A program made the translations under genes and the position numbers. Shown here one piece after another: positions 1 to 9,774 of a DNA stretch of 64,000 bases. Each line of letters opens with the position of its first letter. The stretch's first letter is position 1. The notes below the pieces were generated by a model. That model was not told the origin of the DNA. It ran no database searches and saw nothing but the letters and a program-made list of their open reading frames with translations. The DNA is from Carboxylicivirga caseinilyticus (GTDB taxonomy: Bacteria > Bacteroidota > Bacteroidia > Bacteroidales > Marinilabiliaceae), in the NCBI GenBank assembly GCA_025499705.1, contig JAFMVE010000024.1:21668-85667 (forward strand). The letters run 5' to 3'.

Positions 1-693
1 TGCTTCGGCAGTAACATAAAACCTTCTGCCATCTTTGATAACCTCACCTGCAAAAATCTTTTCATTCTGCCCCTGGGTTATCATTTGTTGTATCTGACCC
101 GAAGTAATATTATAACTATCCAGTACATTCTGATTAAAAATAATTTCAACTGACTTTTGCCGGCCTCCATTAACCTGAACGCTGGATATACCATCAATAC
201 TCTCAAGCTGTTCCAGTAAATCCTGCTCAATAATGTTACGGATTCGGTCAACTCCACCTTCTCCACGCACCTGAATGGTCATAAACTGGTTGTTCACCTG
301 TTCCAGATCTGCTTTGATAACCGTTGCCATCATATTCTCAGGCAAGACGGATGATGAACCTTCAATTTTTTCAACCAGTTTCAAGTAGGCATATTTAGTA
401 TTGGTCTCTTTGGTGAGATAAGCAAAAATAGTTGCACTACCCGGACTAATGCGGGTTTCAATCTTTTCAATTCCTTCCAGAGTACTGATCAATCCTTCAA
501 TAGGCACCACTCCCTCCTGCTCCATATGCTTTGGATCAAGCTGGGTTGTTGCCCTCACGTTGACAAAAAGCATAGGAAACTCTGTATTAGGTATCAATTC
601 GAACGAAAGTTGCTTGTACGAAATGACGCCTAGCATGGTAAGTGCTACAAAGAACATGCTGATCAGTACCTTCCTGTTTATTATTATTCTCAT
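1..693 (-). CDS. RND efflux permease, second copy (N-terminal part only)
   Basis: First 231 residues of an inner-membrane RND (resistance-nodulation-division) permease; the gene runs off the left edge. The frame from the ATG at 693 is open to base 1. It begins with a basic stretch, a hydrophobic helix (about residues 8-25, VLISMFFVALTMLGVIS) and then a periplasmic porter segment with FELIPNTEFPMLFV where RND pumps carry their conserved start of the PN1 subdomain. It lies 25 bases behind the stop of the complete RND permease at 719-3823 and is surely co-transcribed with it. Two unlike permeases in tandem recall MdtB/MdtC, which form mixed trimers; whether that happens here is inference. The substrate cannot be told from the sequence. 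Confidence 0.88.
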   Translation of the reverse strand, partial: MRIIINRKVLISMFFVALTMLGVISYKQLSFELIPNTEFPMLFVNVRATTQLDPKHMEQEGVVPIEGLISTLEGIEKIETRISPGSATIFAYLTKETNTKYAYLKLVEKIEGSSSVLPENMMATVIKADLEQVNNQFMTIQVRGEGGVDRIRNIIEQDLLEQLESIDGISSVQVNGGRQKSVEIIFNQNVLDSYNITSGQIQQMITQGQNEKIFAGEVIKDGRRFYVTAEA

Positions 694-718
694 TTACAAT
701 TTCTTTGGATGATATTGA

Positions 719-3700
719 TCAGACATTTTGTTTTCGAACAAATAATCCTTCAAATACATAATACACACATGGAATAACTACCAGTGTCAGTAAAGTAGAA
801 GTAATCAATCCTCCGATTACTGCAATGGCCATTGGAGCACGTAATGATGCACTATCACCAAATCCGATTGTTAATGGTACCAATGCCAATATGGTAGTTA
901 AACTCGTCATAAGAATAGGACGTACCCTTTGCTGACCAGCAGCCACAATAGCTTGTTTCAATTCCATCCCTGACCGTTTAAACTGATTGATTGCATCCAC
1001 CAGAATAATGGAATCATTTACAGCAATACCTCCCAGCATCACAATACCAATGTAGGCCATAATGTTGAATGTTTGTCCCAATAAGAAAAACGCCCATACA
1101 GCTCCAACACCTGCCAGAGGAATGGTTAACAGAATGGTAAATGGGTGAATCAGCGATTCAAACTGTGATGCCATCACCATATAAACCAATATAATGGATA
1201 ATATCAAAGCAAACTGAAGACTTCCAAAAGCTTCCTTCCTCTTTTGTTCCTGACCTAACACACTGATAGAAGAAGTACTTGGCGTATCCAACTCTTTTAT
1301 ATTGGTTTCTATCTCTTTCACTAAATGGTCAAAAGGCTTCTCATCGGTTACCATGGCTGTAATTTTTGCCACTCTCTTCTGATTATTTCTGATCAACTCA
1401 CGAGGAGCCTGTCCTATTGAAATAGTTGCTACCTCAGAAAGTAATACTTCCAGATCACCTGTTGAAACTTTTAAATCTTTTAGCTGTTCCAGCCTGACTT
1501 TTGGCGTTTCGAGAATAATACCTGTCAATTCACCTTTCAGCTCCATGGTTCCTCCATCACGAGCCGATAGATAATTAGAAACACTTGACATGATACTGCT
1601 TACATCCAGCCCAAAAATTCCTGCCCTCACACGATCGATAATCACATTCACTTCAGGAGCTCCGTCTTCAAATGAACTTTTAACATTATAAACATCCTCA
1701 TCATCACGTATCAGTTCAGTTACCTTCTGAGCTGTTTCTTCGAGATTATCAGAATTTTCATCAGCCACCTGTATCAACAAAGGTGCTTCATCTGTACCCA
1801 ACATGGTTTGCAGAGCCGATTGATCCTGAACATATCTTAATTCAACTCCTTGTATACCATCAAATAGTGTATTGAGATGCGTCACCAAATCATTAAAAGC
1901 AATATGAACATCCTCGTGCAGTATGAGTTTAAGATATCCGGTATTTTCACCTTGCTCGGTAGAAGATGTTGTTTCACTTGATTCCGGCCCCGCATGTGAA
2001 TAAATACTTTCCAGCTTGTCGCTAAACGAAGCTTTCACCATCTCTTCCATTCGAAGTAAAGTAGCATCTGTTCTTTCCAGCGCTGTTCCTGCAGGCAAAA
2101 CCGTCTCGATAGTTACTTCACTCGATTGTGTCTCAGGCATAAATTCGCTTCCAACCATTGGAATAAGAAGAACTGTTAATGCCACCAGTACAACAGCCCC
2201 AACAATTACAATAATTCTGCGTTCAAGAACACCCTGTAAAAACCGACCATACACCTTAAATCCAGCATCTTGTTGTACTATTTTAATCTTTTTATTCTTT
2301 TTTGGTCTTAAGAATACATTACTCATCACCGGAATAACCAGCAAAGCCACCACCAGCGACGATAAAAGTGAAAAAGCCACCGTCCATGCCTGATCTTTGA
2401 ATAATTCACCTGATGCACCATGTATATACACAATTGGTAAAAACACAACAATTGTTGTGAGTGTTGATGCAATTAAGGCACCTGACACTTCACTTGTTCC
2501 TTCAATTGCCGCTTCTTTTAACGGTATACCTTGCTCAAGTTTTCTGAAGATATTTTCTACTACAACAATGGCATTATCTACCAACATACCTGCACCTAAA
2601 GCCAATCCTCCAAGGGTCATAATATTTAAGGTAAGACCATTAAAATACATCAGATTGAAGGTGGCAATAATCGAAATCGGAATGGCCAGACTTACAATTA
2701 ATGTGACACCAAATCGTCTTAAAAAAACAAAGAGTATAAAAACTGCGAACACAATACCTATTAATGCACTTTCTTGCACTTCGCCAATTGCACTCTGTAT
2801 GAATTTACCCTGATTATTAATAACAACCAGCTCATATGATGGCAAACGTTTCTGGATTGAAGCAAAAGCTTCTTCAAGCTTCTCAACAGCCTCAACAGTA
2901 TTGAATCTGGTCTCTTTATAAACAGAAATACCCAGGCATCTTTCACCATTCAAACGAACAATTGTTTCCGGTTCCTGATTCTGAAATCTAACCGAAGCTA
3001 CATCTTTCAATAGTATAGCTGCAGTTGATGATGATGTTGTTGTAGCAGTATTGGTGCTTGCTGTACTTGTTGATGATTCGGTTGTTTTTACAACCAAATT
3101 CTGAACATCTTCCAAATCGGTTAAGGCACTTAAACCTTTTATAATATAGTTTTGGCCCATTTCTTCGATAGAACCACCTGATACATTCTGATTGAAACTG
3201 GTAATGGTACTTAATACCGAAGACATGGTTAAACCATTAATTTCAAGCAAACCTGGATCAACCACAACCAGTACCTGGGCTTCTTCATCGCCTGATATAC
3301 GCACATCGGCAATACCTTCAACACGAATTAACTCATTACGGATATAATTCTCAGTCACTTTTCGCAGCTCATTCATATCAGTAATTTCTTCGTTTTTGAA
3401 AGCAGCTTTTATTACTGGAGAAGCATTTGGATCAAAACGCGTGATATTTAATTCATCAATATCGTCGTTCTGGCTAACTGTTGTTAATGCTTTCTGAAGG
3501 TCGATAAATGCTTCATCGATATCCTTACTCCAATCATATTCAACTGTAATAACAGCAGAACCAACTCTGCTGACTGATGATACATTTATTACACCACTCT
3601 GACGAACAGACAATGCTTCGATCTGCTCTACAAAGCGTTTTTCAATCTCTTCCGGCGATCGTTCTCCAGCATCCAATTCAACATAGATACGGGGATTTTG

Positions 3701-3823
3701 CATCTCCGGAAACAAATCCGTGCCCAATCGCGACAATGAAATAACTCCCAGCAAAATGGTGGCGAGTACAATCATGGCAACAGTGACCGGATAATTAACT
3801 GAGAATCGTGAAATGGCTCTCAT
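719..3823 (-). CDS. RND efflux permease (HAE/MdtC type)
   Basis: Proton-driven inner-membrane exporter of the AcrB/MdtC class, 1034 residues, the usual length. It shows the duplicated plan: one N-terminal helix (about 11-30), a large periplasmic domain, five to six helices, then the same again. The transmembrane relay motif reads GMLVDNAIVVVEN, so the first relay aspartate is present and the second is Asn; the second half has GGIAVNDSIILVDAIN. A Ser/Thr-rich low-complexity insert (about residues 248-268) and a second patch (SSETTSSTEQ) sit in the periplasmic part. It is the fifth gene of the operon, 17 bases behind the adaptor and followed by a second RND permease. Family assignment is firm; the substrate is unknown. 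Confidence 0.95.
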   Translation of the reverse strand: MRAISRFSVNYPVTVAMIVLATILLGVISLSRLGTDLFPEMQNPRIYVELDAGERSPEEIEKRFVEQIEALSVRQSGVINVSSVSRVGSAVITVEYDWSKDIDEAFIDLQKALTTVSQNDDIDELNITRFDPNASPVIKAAFKNEEITDMNELRKVTENYIRNELIRVEGIADVRISGDEEAQVLVVVDPGLLEINGLTMSSVLSTITSFNQNVSGGSIEEMGQNYIIKGLSALTDLEDVQNLVVKTTESSTSTASTNTATTTSSSTAAILLKDVASVRFQNQEPETIVRLNGERCLGISVYKETRFNTVEAVEKLEEAFASIQKRLPSYELVVINNQGKFIQSAIGEVQESALIGIVFAVFILFVFLRRFGVTLIVSLAIPISIIATFNLMYFNGLTLNIMTLGGLALGAGMLVDNAIVVVENIFRKLEQGIPLKEAAIEGTSEVSGALIASTLTTIVVFLPIVYIHGASGELFKDQAWTVAFSLLSSLVVALLVIPVMSNVFLRPKKNKKIKIVQQDAGFKVYGRFLQGVLERRIIVIVGAVVLVALTVLLIPMVGSEFMPETQSSEVTIETVLPAGTALERTDATLLRMEEMVKASFSDKLESIYSHAGPESSETTSSTEQGENTGYLKLILHEDVHIAFNDLVTHLNTLFDGIQGVELRYVQDQSALQTMLGTDEAPLLIQVADENSDNLEETAQKVTELIRDDEDVYNVKSSFEDGAPEVNVIIDRVRAGIFGLDVSSIMSSVSNYLSARDGGTMELKGELTGIILETPKVRLEQLKDLKVSTGDLEVLLSEVATISIGQAPRELIRNNQKRVAKITAMVTDEKPFDHLVKEIETNIKELDTPSTSSISVLGQEQKRKEAFGSLQFALILSIILVYMVMASQFESLIHPFTILLTIPLAGVGAVWAFFLLGQTFNIMAYIGIVMLGGIAVNDSIILVDAINQFKRSGMELKQAIVAAGQQRVRPILMTSLTTILALVPLTIGFGDSASLRAPMAIAVIGGLITSTLLTLVVIPCVYYVFEGLFVRKQNV

Positions 3824-3840
3824 AGATAAATTTTAGCAGG

Positions 3841-4905
3841 TTACTTTTTAACGATGTTAATCTTAGAACGATTTCTCAAGGTCTCAAAGCCTTTCACAAT
3901 CAGTCGGTCATTCTCTTTTAATTCTTTTCCGATAACTTCCACCTCAGTTAAAGTTTCAATTCCAGTTCGGATATATATTTTTTCGGCAACCTCTTTTTTA
4001 GCCACATAAACCAGCTTTCGATTACCTTCGGTCAGAATCACATCTTTAGGAATTACAAGGGCACTATCGCGATGATCAACAACAATCTCAGCTTTAACAA
4101 ACATACCCGGCTTCAATAAACCTTGCTCGTTGCTAACGTTAATACGCCCTTTAAAAGTTCGTGCATCTACATCAATTGCCGGCGAAAGCTCAGAAATCTG
4201 ACCTTTTAATGTATCGTTGGGCAAAGCATAATTCATAATGTTCACCGGCTGTCCCATTTGAACATTACCCATCAGATTTTCAGGCATACTCAAATCCATT
4301 ACCATAGTGGTGTATTCCATCATTCCTAATATCTCAGTACCACTTTCAATTCTAACACCTGGCGAGAAATAAGGCATATTGGTAATGGTTCCGGTAAAAG
4401 GCGCCCTAATTTCCATTTTAGCCAATGATATTTCAGCGTTCTCAAAGGTTTGTTTTGAAGTCAGTAATGTTTGCTCAGAACTTACCAGCTCACGAAGGGT
4501 AACTCCACCTTTCTCATATAAGGCTTTTTGTTTTGTATATTCCATTTCTGAAATTTCCATTTCGAGCTTTGCCCCCTCTACATTGGCATTATTCTCATAT
4601 TCCTTATCTTCGAGCTTGATGATAAGATCACCTTTTTTAACCTTATCGCCCATTTTATATTTTTTACCCGTTGCAGGATTTATCTGCAATAAGTAATTTC
4701 CAGCCATTTCGGAACTAATTGCAATTTGCATAGCTGGAGTAATGGAACCTGTTGTTACCAATGTTTGCTCAATGGGTTTGAATTTTACTTCTTCCACTGA
4801 TACATTAACAGCCACATCAGTATCAAAACTGGAGGCTTGATTTCCGCATGATGACAGAACTGCCAGAACTGCCATGCTTACTATTGTATATTGTAATATT
4901 TTCAT
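3841..4905 (-). CDS. RND efflux periplasmic adaptor subunit (lipoprotein)
   Basis: Membrane fusion protein that bridges the RND permease and the outer-membrane channel, about 354 residues. The start is placed at the ATG at 4905: an upstream ATG in the same frame (4950) would run into the preceding gene and push the signal peptide away from the terminus. From 4905 the protein opens MKILQYTIVSMAVLAVLSSC, a lipoprotein signal with the lipid-carrying Cys at 20. Then follow the lipoyl-like half motif (GKKYKMGDKVKKGDLIIKLED), a short helical hairpin, the second lipoyl half with IRAPFTGTI, and a beta-barrel (LKPGMFVKAEI). Sixteen bases separate it from the TolC-like gene upstream. Confidence 0.94.
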   Translation of the reverse strand: MKILQYTIVSMAVLAVLSSCGNQASSFDTDVAVNVSVEEVKFKPIEQTLVTTGSITPAMQIAISSEMAGNYLLQINPATGKKYKMGDKVKKGDLIIKLEDKEYENNANVEGAKLEMEISEMEYTKQKALYEKGGVTLRELVSSEQTLLTSKQTFENAEISLAKMEIRAPFTGTITNMPYFSPGVRIESGTEILGMMEYTTMVMDLSMPENLMGNVQMGQPVNIMNYALPNDTLKGQISELSPAIDVDARTFKGRINVSNEQGLLKPGMFVKAEIVVDHRDSALVIPKDVILTEGNRKLVYVAKKEVAEKIYIRTGIETLTEVEVIGKELKENDRLIVKGFETLRNRSKINIVKK

Positions 4906-4921
4906 CGATTTTGTTTTAGGC

Positions 4922-6409
4922 TTATTGTAGGGTTTCGTATTTGATAACATCCGGCATTATATTTCTTTGATTTTCAAAATCAAATAGTGTTTGAAGTTTC
5001 ATATTTAATAACTCCAGCTTATAATTGATAAGCGCATCAATCTTATCGTTTTTAGCTTGTGTCAGCTGATTTTGCACCAGATTTAAATCCATACTGGTTA
5101 AATCGCCATTCTGGTATTTCTCCAGGTTGATTTCATAAGTTAATTGAGCATTCTCCTCATTTTTCCTGGCGATATCTATCTGTTTCAGATAGTTTTTTAA
5201 ATTTCTTTCAATCTGACGAACCGTTAGAACAATATTCTTTTTTTGGTCTGTAAGATTATATTCGTTGGTTTCCTGTGCCAGTTGAGCAGCCTTCATTCTT
5301 GCTTTCTTTTCTCCCCAATCCCAAAGTGGTACTTCTAAACTAAACTGAACATCCTGATTATCATTTCTATTGGTTTTGTCATATATATTTGGCAACTTTT
5401 CTGCATTACCAAACAGTCCCACCTGAACAGCTAAATTTCCTTTGAATTCGTTGGTGGCGTTAGTAGTTATGATATCAAACAATCCCATTTCAATATCAAT
5501 CTGACGTTGGCGAATCTCCATCCTGTTCTCCAAAGCAAAATCAACCGCTTTTTGTAATTCAATATCGATGGGTAAAACAGAAACTTCAGCAATCACCATT
5601 ATCTCTTCCGAAAAATCCATACCCAGCATTTGCTTAAAGTTGTCTTTTATGTTTTCAAGATTCACTTCGTTATTCTGAACGGTAGATTCACTTGATAACA
5701 TATCCAACTCAGCCTGTAACTCTTCTTCCTTTGCAGTTAAACCAGCTTCAACTTTGTTTTTTATAATTTCAAAACTTTTTCGTCTGTTGGCCAGTTCCTC
5801 TCGTGAAGTAATCAACTCCATCTGAGCCTGGTAGATCTGGTAGAAATACTGTGTAATTTGCTTTTCTACATTTAAGGCCTGCAATGCATAATCTAATTGA
5901 GAATTTTCGTAGTTAAACTCAATTTTCTTATACTCCATTTTACGTGTATTATAAGTAAATAGAGGCTGCTCTAAACGTAGATTTAAACTATTGGTAAAAC
6001 CGGTAAAAGGATCGTAATTAGGATCATCACGTTTATTGGTTTGCCAGCCAAAATCGTTACTCAGCGAAACGACACCATCAGTTAATAAAATAGGTTGGCT
6101 CACACTAAATGTACCGGAAGATGTAAAATTTTCATCATGATACCAGCTCTGAGTGGCCTGGTAATAATTCCGGCTATTGCTATATTGAAATGGAGAAAGA
6201 TCTAGTCTGAAATTAGATTTCAATGATGCCTTCTGCGCATTCAACAATTCCCTGTAACGTTCCAGATTATAGCGGGCCCTCACTATATCCGGACTTTGTT
6301 TTAATGCTTCTTCCACCGATTGCTGGAGTGTAATCAGACGCTGAGCCTGAATCTGTTGCACAGCTAACAAAACGAAAAGCACTATTAATCCAAGTAACCT
6401 TTTATTCAT
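4922..6409 (-). CDS. TolC family outer-membrane efflux channel
   Basis: Outer-membrane channel of the OEP/TolC family, 495 residues with a signal peptide (MNKRLLGLIVLFVLLAVQQIQAQ). It carries two copies of the OEP repeat: long amphipathic helices (around 180-260 and 390-470) and beta-strand segments rich in aromatic residues between them. It lies between the ABC permease (21 bases upstream) and the RND adaptor (16 bases downstream), so it could serve the RND pump, the ABC transporter, or both. No fatty-acylation Cys is seen after the signal peptide, so it is not a lipoprotein as some family members are. Confidence 0.93.
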   Translation of the reverse strand: MNKRLLGLIVLFVLLAVQQIQAQRLITLQQSVEEALKQSPDIVRARYNLERYRELLNAQKASLKSNFRLDLSPFQYSNSRNYYQATQSWYHDENFTSSGTFSVSQPILLTDGVVSLSNDFGWQTNKRDDPNYDPFTGFTNSLNLRLEQPLFTYNTRKMEYKKIEFNYENSQLDYALQALNVEKQITQYFYQIYQAQMELITSREELANRRKSFEIIKNKVEAGLTAKEEELQAELDMLSSESTVQNNEVNLENIKDNFKQMLGMDFSEEIMVIAEVSVLPIDIELQKAVDFALENRMEIRQRQIDIEMGLFDIITTNATNEFKGNLAVQVGLFGNAEKLPNIYDKTNRNDNQDVQFSLEVPLWDWGEKKARMKAAQLAQETNEYNLTDQKKNIVLTVRQIERNLKNYLKQIDIARKNEENAQLTYEINLEKYQNGDLTSMDLNLVQNQLTQAKNDKIDALINYKLELLNMKLQTLFDFENQRNIMPDVIKYETLQ

Positions 6410-6430
6410 TAGTTTATGATTAAGTTTAAT

Positions 6431-9400
6431 TTATTTCTTTACCCATTTAACTGCATCAGCTATTACATAATCACTGTTTGTCTGATCCGAGAGTTTGATA
6501 GTAGTTGGTCCTTCTGAGAAATAATAATCGCCGAGCGATAGCCACCCATTATTATCCTGAGTAACATTCAATTCCACTTCTTCTTCTCCATCATCATGCT
6601 CAACGGTATAATGAAAATCTCTTTCATACCCTCGCTGACCGCCACCCGGACCGCCTCTGAATCGATCTCTGATGTTTGGAACATAGACATATACTTCATA
6701 ATTGCCCGGAGCTTTAATTTGCCCTATCCAGCTAACATATCCTTCACCAGAACCTTTACGTTTGTAATATCCTGATTTCAGATACTCACCGAAAAACTCC
6801 TGACCGGCAACAGGTTGCCATTTGATAGGTGTATTCCAGAATCTGATTCTACCATATGTTTCACTGTTATCATCTTCTTCATTCTGACGACTCAGCCACC
6901 AATCCTTTATGGTTCTGCTTTCACCTGTATTTACAAACTGACAACCTTCATCTTCATTGTCAACAATTACCTCGAAATCCTCAGCATATTTCAGTTTTTT
7001 GGTCGATGGCCTTTTACCTTCGAAGAAATCAACCACTCGCTGATCTTTAATAACATCGTTAATATCCAGTCTCTGTTCAGATGGAATATTTTTAGCTAAA
7101 TATGTATTAACAGTAACATCCCGGGGTACTTCATCCAAAACAAAACCAATATCAACCGTTTCATCCTTTTGAATTAAAAAGCTTTTCGCATTCGATGTCT
7201 GATCCATTGAAAATTCAGACCTGAATCGGCCACGCCCACCTCGTCTTTCGCCTTCACGAATAGTAAAACCGACAATACCATCAATATCACCTTTATTGGC
7301 AACTGCAACTTTAACGAAATACCTGATTCTGTTTCCTTCTTTTATTTCCCAAACATCAACATTACTAAACATAAATGCAGGAGAATCTTCATCTTTAAGC
7401 CAATTAGAATACAACTCACTAAAATCATTTTGAGCCAATTGATTCATATAAGGTGTAAATTCTTCAATATTCATATTCTGGAACTGACTTTCTTCAATGA
7501 TCTTATTTAATTGTCTGTCAAAGGAGACGGCATCAGAATTTACCTTAAAGCTGGAAAGTAACTGATTTCCTTTCGAAGCGAATATATTACCCAATACATT
7601 AACTTCTTCTTCTTCGATCAATTTTGTCAGACTTCGATCTTTAAGTTTCAGAATTACTTCATCATTAGTTGATAATCCACCAAATCCTCCGGGAGGTCCA
7701 CTTGTACTTAAACGTTCGTGCAAATAATTCTCTAAAGCAATGGTTAACAAAGGATAACCTTCCTCCTCAACAGAGTTGGTATATGTATAATAAAGTGGAA
7801 ATATCTGATACCTCCCCCAGTTTTCTACACTTCGTTCACCGGTTTGCTGCCTTCCAAAAAAGAATCGACGAGGCCTAATAAAATTATCACCCAGATAATT
7901 CTTAAACATCTCAATCTGAATGTCTCTTTCCGACATTTCTTCATTTCGTTCTTTGGCTCTTTGATCAATTCTTCTTTTTTGATTGGATAAATCATTTTGC
8001 CAGTTACCTCCACCACTTTCAGGAAAGAAAACCATTTCAGGCATCACTTCTTCGGTAGATAAAGACCAGTTTCGTAAATAACTATAAAAGTTAATAGGTG
8101 ATTCAACGATAGATAATTTTTTAAATGGATAACTAATGGCCAATTGTCGTTCGAAATCATCTTTCATACTCTTAATCAGAACGGATGCGGTATCTCCCAA
8201 TTCCGTAAAATAAGGCTTGAAAAAAGTATGTTTTGGGTGATAATAGAGACTGAACTCAATACTATCAACCATTGTACTCACCTTCTCAAAATTACCTATA
8301 ACCACACTATGGGCATTTAAAGCCTGCTGTGGGCTAAACTGCCATGCGCCATCATTCAATTGATTTGATTCACCTTGTGAAATAACTTTTAAATCTGGTT
8401 CTGACTCAACTTTTAAGTCCATTTTTACAAATGGATATCGAGTCCAATATAACTTAGAGGCAACAACCGGATACCAATTTGCTTCACGGGTTAATAACAC
8501 ATAATCCTTTTCTATAAAACTGAATTGTTTATTGGCAACAATCGGATCAAGACGATTCAACGATAATAATGTTTCGTCACTTACTTCCGGAAACATAACC
8601 ATATCATTGATAACACCCATATATTTCAGTCCTAAAGCAAAACTCTCTTTAACAATTGTATTTTTATCGATAGTAATTAAATGGGCCTTTCTTTCAAAAT
8701 CAATATTTTTTCCGTCAATAGAAACTTCTAAAACCTTCAGACCAGGGTTAAGAGCTAATACCAGATCCCCAGAATTATCCTCTTGCTTACTAACATCAAT
8801 CTTGGTTTCCACATTAATTTTTTCGCCTTCATGTTTCAAATCAACATTATAAGCCTTAATCTGGTATGGAGTAGATTTTAATTTTTGGTTAAGTTGACTT
8901 ACCTCTGCTCTTAAATTTTGGTTTGCATTATCGCCGTATGCTTTATATGACATCATGGCCAAAGCTCCGACTCCTGTTATTAATAATCCGGCTATTAATA
9001 TTGATTTGGAAAATTTTTGTTGTTCCAGTCGAGGTAGTCTCCATACAGTTGCCAGAATAAAAAAGATACCCAACAACAAAAAGGCTGATCGAACAAGAAT
9101 AAGATCTGTTTCATTTCCAAATCCGGTAAAATCGGAGCGCATAAATGGCATGAAAAATCCTAAGAAATCAATCAATCCATAGAATTTATTTTGCAGATAG
9201 AACAATGACAAAGCTACCAGACCTAACAAAACAACAAAAGTAATCGCCTGATTACGTATTAATGTCATTGCAAAAAATGACAAACCCAGAATGAATAGTA
9301 ACGTTGGTAAAGAAATCAGCAATGGATAAATAAGATAGGAAGTCCAATTTACAGTTGTTTCACTTCCGATTATTGAGAAAAGAATTCCGATTGCCAGAAC

Positions 9401-9772
9401 AATCACGTTTAAAACAAAAAACACTTTCAGAATCCCTAATGTCTTTCCGATTACGTAATCGATATTTGACATATTTCTTACATAAAAGGCTTCGGTAGTG
9501 TCTAGTTTTTTATCTCTGCCAAGAAAATCGGCTGATAGAAATATGGCTATTATCGATTGAGCAATATTTAAGATCCATATATTGAAATAAGGAACCGCTG
9601 AAGGCAATACACGTCCCGGCCAGGAACCATCTCCGAGGCCTGCAACAGCAAACATATTAAACATCAATAGAAAAACGATGGCAATGGCTGAGAATATTCT
9701 GAAAAACCAACTTCTTAATAAGGTTTTTGACTCAAAACGAGCTATAGTTCTGACATTAAATAAAGAAATCAT
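6431..9772 (-). CDS. ABC permease fused to a degenerate M1-peptidase-like domain
   Basis: A 1113-residue fusion. Residues about 20-275 hold seven hydrophobic helices of an ABC-2 type permease (one in MISLFNVRTIARFESKTLL... orientation, others near 64-82, 111-136, 145-193, 226-243, 256-274). Residues about 305-790 follow the layout of M1 aminopeptidases: a beta-sandwich, then YPFKKLSIVESP (548-559), then the place where M1 enzymes carry HEXXH. Here that segment reads EMFKNYLGDNFIRP (621-634) and no HEXXH occurs anywhere, so zinc catalysis is not expected. The last 150 residues resemble golvesin-type beta domains (ADAVKWVKK ending). The ATPase gene lies 2 bases upstream. ABC permease/M1 fusions are known in Bacteroidota; the loss of the zinc site is what is read here. 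Role: probably export of, or stress response to, envelope compounds (inference). Confidence 0.85.
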   Translation of the reverse strand: MISLFNVRTIARFESKTLLRSWFFRIFSAIAIVFLLMFNMFAVAGLGDGSWPGRVLPSAVPYFNIWILNIAQSIIAIFLSADFLGRDKKLDTTEAFYVRNMSNIDYVIGKTLGILKVFFVLNVIVLAIGILFSIIGSETTVNWTSYLIYPLLISLPTLLFILGLSFFAMTLIRNQAITFVVLLGLVALSLFYLQNKFYGLIDFLGFFMPFMRSDFTGFGNETDLILVRSAFLLLGIFFILATVWRLPRLEQQKFSKSILIAGLLITGVGALAMMSYKAYGDNANQNLRAEVSQLNQKLKSTPYQIKAYNVDLKHEGEKINVETKIDVSKQEDNSGDLVLALNPGLKVLEVSIDGKNIDFERKAHLITIDKNTIVKESFALGLKYMGVINDMVMFPEVSDETLLSLNRLDPIVANKQFSFIEKDYVLLTREANWYPVVASKLYWTRYPFVKMDLKVESEPDLKVISQGESNQLNDGAWQFSPQQALNAHSVVIGNFEKVSTMVDSIEFSLYYHPKHTFFKPYFTELGDTASVLIKSMKDDFERQLAISYPFKKLSIVESPINFYSYLRNWSLSTEEVMPEMVFFPESGGGNWQNDLSNQKRRIDQRAKERNEEMSERDIQIEMFKNYLGDNFIRPRRFFFGRQQTGERSVENWGRYQIFPLYYTYTNSVEEEGYPLLTIALENYLHERLSTSGPPGGFGGLSTNDEVILKLKDRSLTKLIEEEEVNVLGNIFASKGNQLLSSFKVNSDAVSFDRQLNKIIEESQFQNMNIEEFTPYMNQLAQNDFSELYSNWLKDEDSPAFMFSNVDVWEIKEGNRIRYFVKVAVANKGDIDGIVGFTIREGERRGGRGRFRSEFSMDQTSNAKSFLIQKDETVDIGFVLDEVPRDVTVNTYLAKNIPSEQRLDINDVIKDQRVVDFFEGKRPSTKKLKYAEDFEVIVDNEDEGCQFVNTGESRTIKDWWLSRQNEEDDNSETYGRIRFWNTPIKWQPVAGQEFFGEYLKSGYYKRKGSGEGYVSWIGQIKAPGNYEVYVYVPNIRDRFRGGPGGGQRGYERDFHYTVEHDDGEEEVELNVTQDNNGWLSLGDYYFSEGPTTIKLSDQTNSDYVIADAVKWVKK

Positions 9773-9774
9773 GT

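Noticed and set aside
449..712. Plus-strand frame of 87 codons at the left edge
   Set aside because: It lies antisense to the start of the partial RND permease, whose minus-strand frame reads as a clear family member.
2016..2813. Two open frames of 125 and 138 codons on the plus strand
   Set aside because: They lie opposite the RND permease gene, have Ser/Thr/Ile-rich composition typical of antisense frames, and no recognisable domain.
4906..4950. Longer start of the RND adaptor
   Set aside because: It would overlap the TolC-like gene and place 15 charged residues before the lipoprotein signal.
6431..9772. Frameshift or gene fusion error in the long ABC permease
   Set aside because: The frame is continuous for 1113 codons with domain borders at sensible places; M1/ABC fusions are known in the phylum.
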